Positions 63,375 to 64,000 of a DNA stretch of 64,000 bases are shown here, piece by piece. The notes beneath the pieces are model-generated. The model was not told the origin of the DNA. It saw only the letters and a list, made by a program, of their open reading frames with translations, and made no database searches. This stretch comes from CAYWWY01 sp964462525 (GTDB lineage Bacteria; Thermotogota; Thermotogae; MWEM01): contig CAYWWY010000004.1 of assembly GCA_964462525.1 (NCBI GenBank), forward strand, positions 1 to 64,000. Direction: 5' to 3'. Each line of letters opens with the position of its first letter. The stretch's first letter is position 1. A program made the position numbers and the translations under genes.

Positions 63375-64000
63375 GTCTATTTCGTGGCGCGCAAGTTTGG
63401 ACTCCAAAAGGGATGGAACGCCTTGATTTTCGGGTGGAAGAAGGGAAAATCACCGAAATCGGGGTGGAACTGAAAGCACCTGGGACAAATGTTATCGGGT
63501 TGGAAGGAACTTACGTTTATCCGGGATTTATTGATGCGCACACCCATGTGGGAATCATGGAGGAAAAAGCCGGAGGGGTCGCTGGAAATGACACCAATGA
63601 GATAAGCGATCCTGCGCTGGCGGGAATTCGAGCTTTGGATGCCGCCTCTCCGCACGATCCGGGTATTTCCTCAGGGAGAAACTATGGGTTCACCACTGTA
63701 TGCGTCCTTCCCGGAAGCGCCAATGTCATAGGCGGAGAAGGGATTGTAATCAAAACCTACGGGACGTGTATCGACGAAATGCTGGTCCCGACCCCGAAGA
63801 AGATCATCAAAATGGCTTTTGGTAGGAATCCTATGGGGGTATGGTCCGAACAGAAAAAATTTCCCTCCACTCGTTTGGCTGTGGCTGCGGTGTTACGACG
63901 AAAACTGCACCAAGCGTCGAACTACCAAAAAAAGGGCGAAAAAGAATTCGACTATGAAATGGAAAACCTGGTTTCCCTTCTCGAAGGCAGAGGAGTCGCT
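63371..64000 (+). CDS. Amidohydrolase family protein, 3' end outside the window
   Basis: 210 codons are open to the right edge without a stop. The start is TTG at 63371 with AAGGAGGGAG 4-11 bases upstream, sharing TTGA with the stop of the preceding gene. The N-terminus has the small beta domain of metal-dependent amidohydrolases (VWTPKGMERLDFRVEEGKIT), then TYVYPGFIDAHTHVGIMEE with the HxH metal site, and GNDTNE plus SGRNYGFTTVCVLPGSANVI. This opening resembles the COG1228 group (imidazolonepropionase and related amidohydrolases), whose members hydrolyse cyclic amides or dipeptides. Substrate unknown. Confidence 0.85.
   Translation, partial: MSLFRGAQVWTPKGMERLDFRVEEGKITEIGVELKAPGTNVIGLEGTYVYPGFIDAHTHVGIMEEKAGGVAGNDTNEISDPALAGIRALDAASPHDPGISSGRNYGFTTVCVLPGSANVIGGEGIVIKTYGTCIDEMLVPTPKKIIKMAFGRNPMGVWSEQKKFPSTRLAVAAVLRRKLHQASNYQKKGEKEFDYEMENLVSLLEGRGVA

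Overview
The window reads as a bacterial chromosome scaffold of about 45-50% GC, with tightly packed operons on both strands, many overlapping stop/start pairs (ATGA, TTGA, TAATG), clear Shine-Dalgarno sites, frequent GTG and TTG starts, and promoters dominated by an extended -10 box of the form TGN-TATAAT. It has a flagellar gene (fliS), type IV pilin-like proteins, many lipoproteins, and an envelope protein built as signal peptide, SLH-like domain, long coiled coil and C-terminal membrane anchor. That last architecture recalls the Omp-alpha proteins of Thermotogota and similar diderm Terrabacteria. The assignment is tentative. No rRNA or tRNA was seen to settle it. Two runs of exactly 100 N (19050-19149 and 22638-22737) are scaffold gaps inside repetitive lipoprotein genes, so this is probably a draft or metagenome assembly.

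Layout. 1-1080: start of an AAA-ATPase/DUF1703-type gene running off the left edge, a decayed REP-associated tyrosine transposase, and two copies of a hairpin-bearing repeat. 1136-2253: two pilin-like genes under a near-consensus promoter. 2361-16882: a long minus-strand unit: coiled-coil/TPR protein, glmM, uvrA, a DUF47/PhoU-like protein, mazG, uvrB, MATE exporter, CTP-type lipid kinase, CDF-like transporter, and an O-antigen-ligase-like protein with its own promoter.

17178-32774: four large plus-strand lipoprotein genes. The last three share a conserved N-terminal module of about 210-235 residues that I do not recognise, fused to different C-terminal modules: SUMF1/C-type-lectin-fold domains, InlB-type and DUF5018-like repeats, a papain-like protease-like domain and a right-handed beta-helix. 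The tandem SUMF1 domains of the fourth gene carry segments that look like targets of a diversity-generating retroelement. This is the most unusual part of the window.

32951-46256: an envelope, tRNA and flagellar run: DUF5693-like membrane protein, radical SAM protein, hisS, two small membrane proteins, PEGA protein, SLH/coiled-coil protein, queA, membrane protein, parvulin-type PPIase, terminator, then NUDIX hydrolase, an unknown gene and fliS. 46240-57723: mostly minus-strand accessory genes: MFS transporter with an apparent frameshift, hybrid histidine kinase, divergent caspase-like lipoprotein, cytochrome b5-like/b561-like pair, a Cache-like sensor, a TPR protein, and a YtrA-type operon (GntR regulator, ABC permease and ATPase) behind a consensus promoter. 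57893-64000: two related lipoproteins facing each other across a shared terminator (one a large M30-type metallopeptidase), a ComEC-like metallo-beta-lactamase protein, and a truncated amidohydrolase at the right edge.
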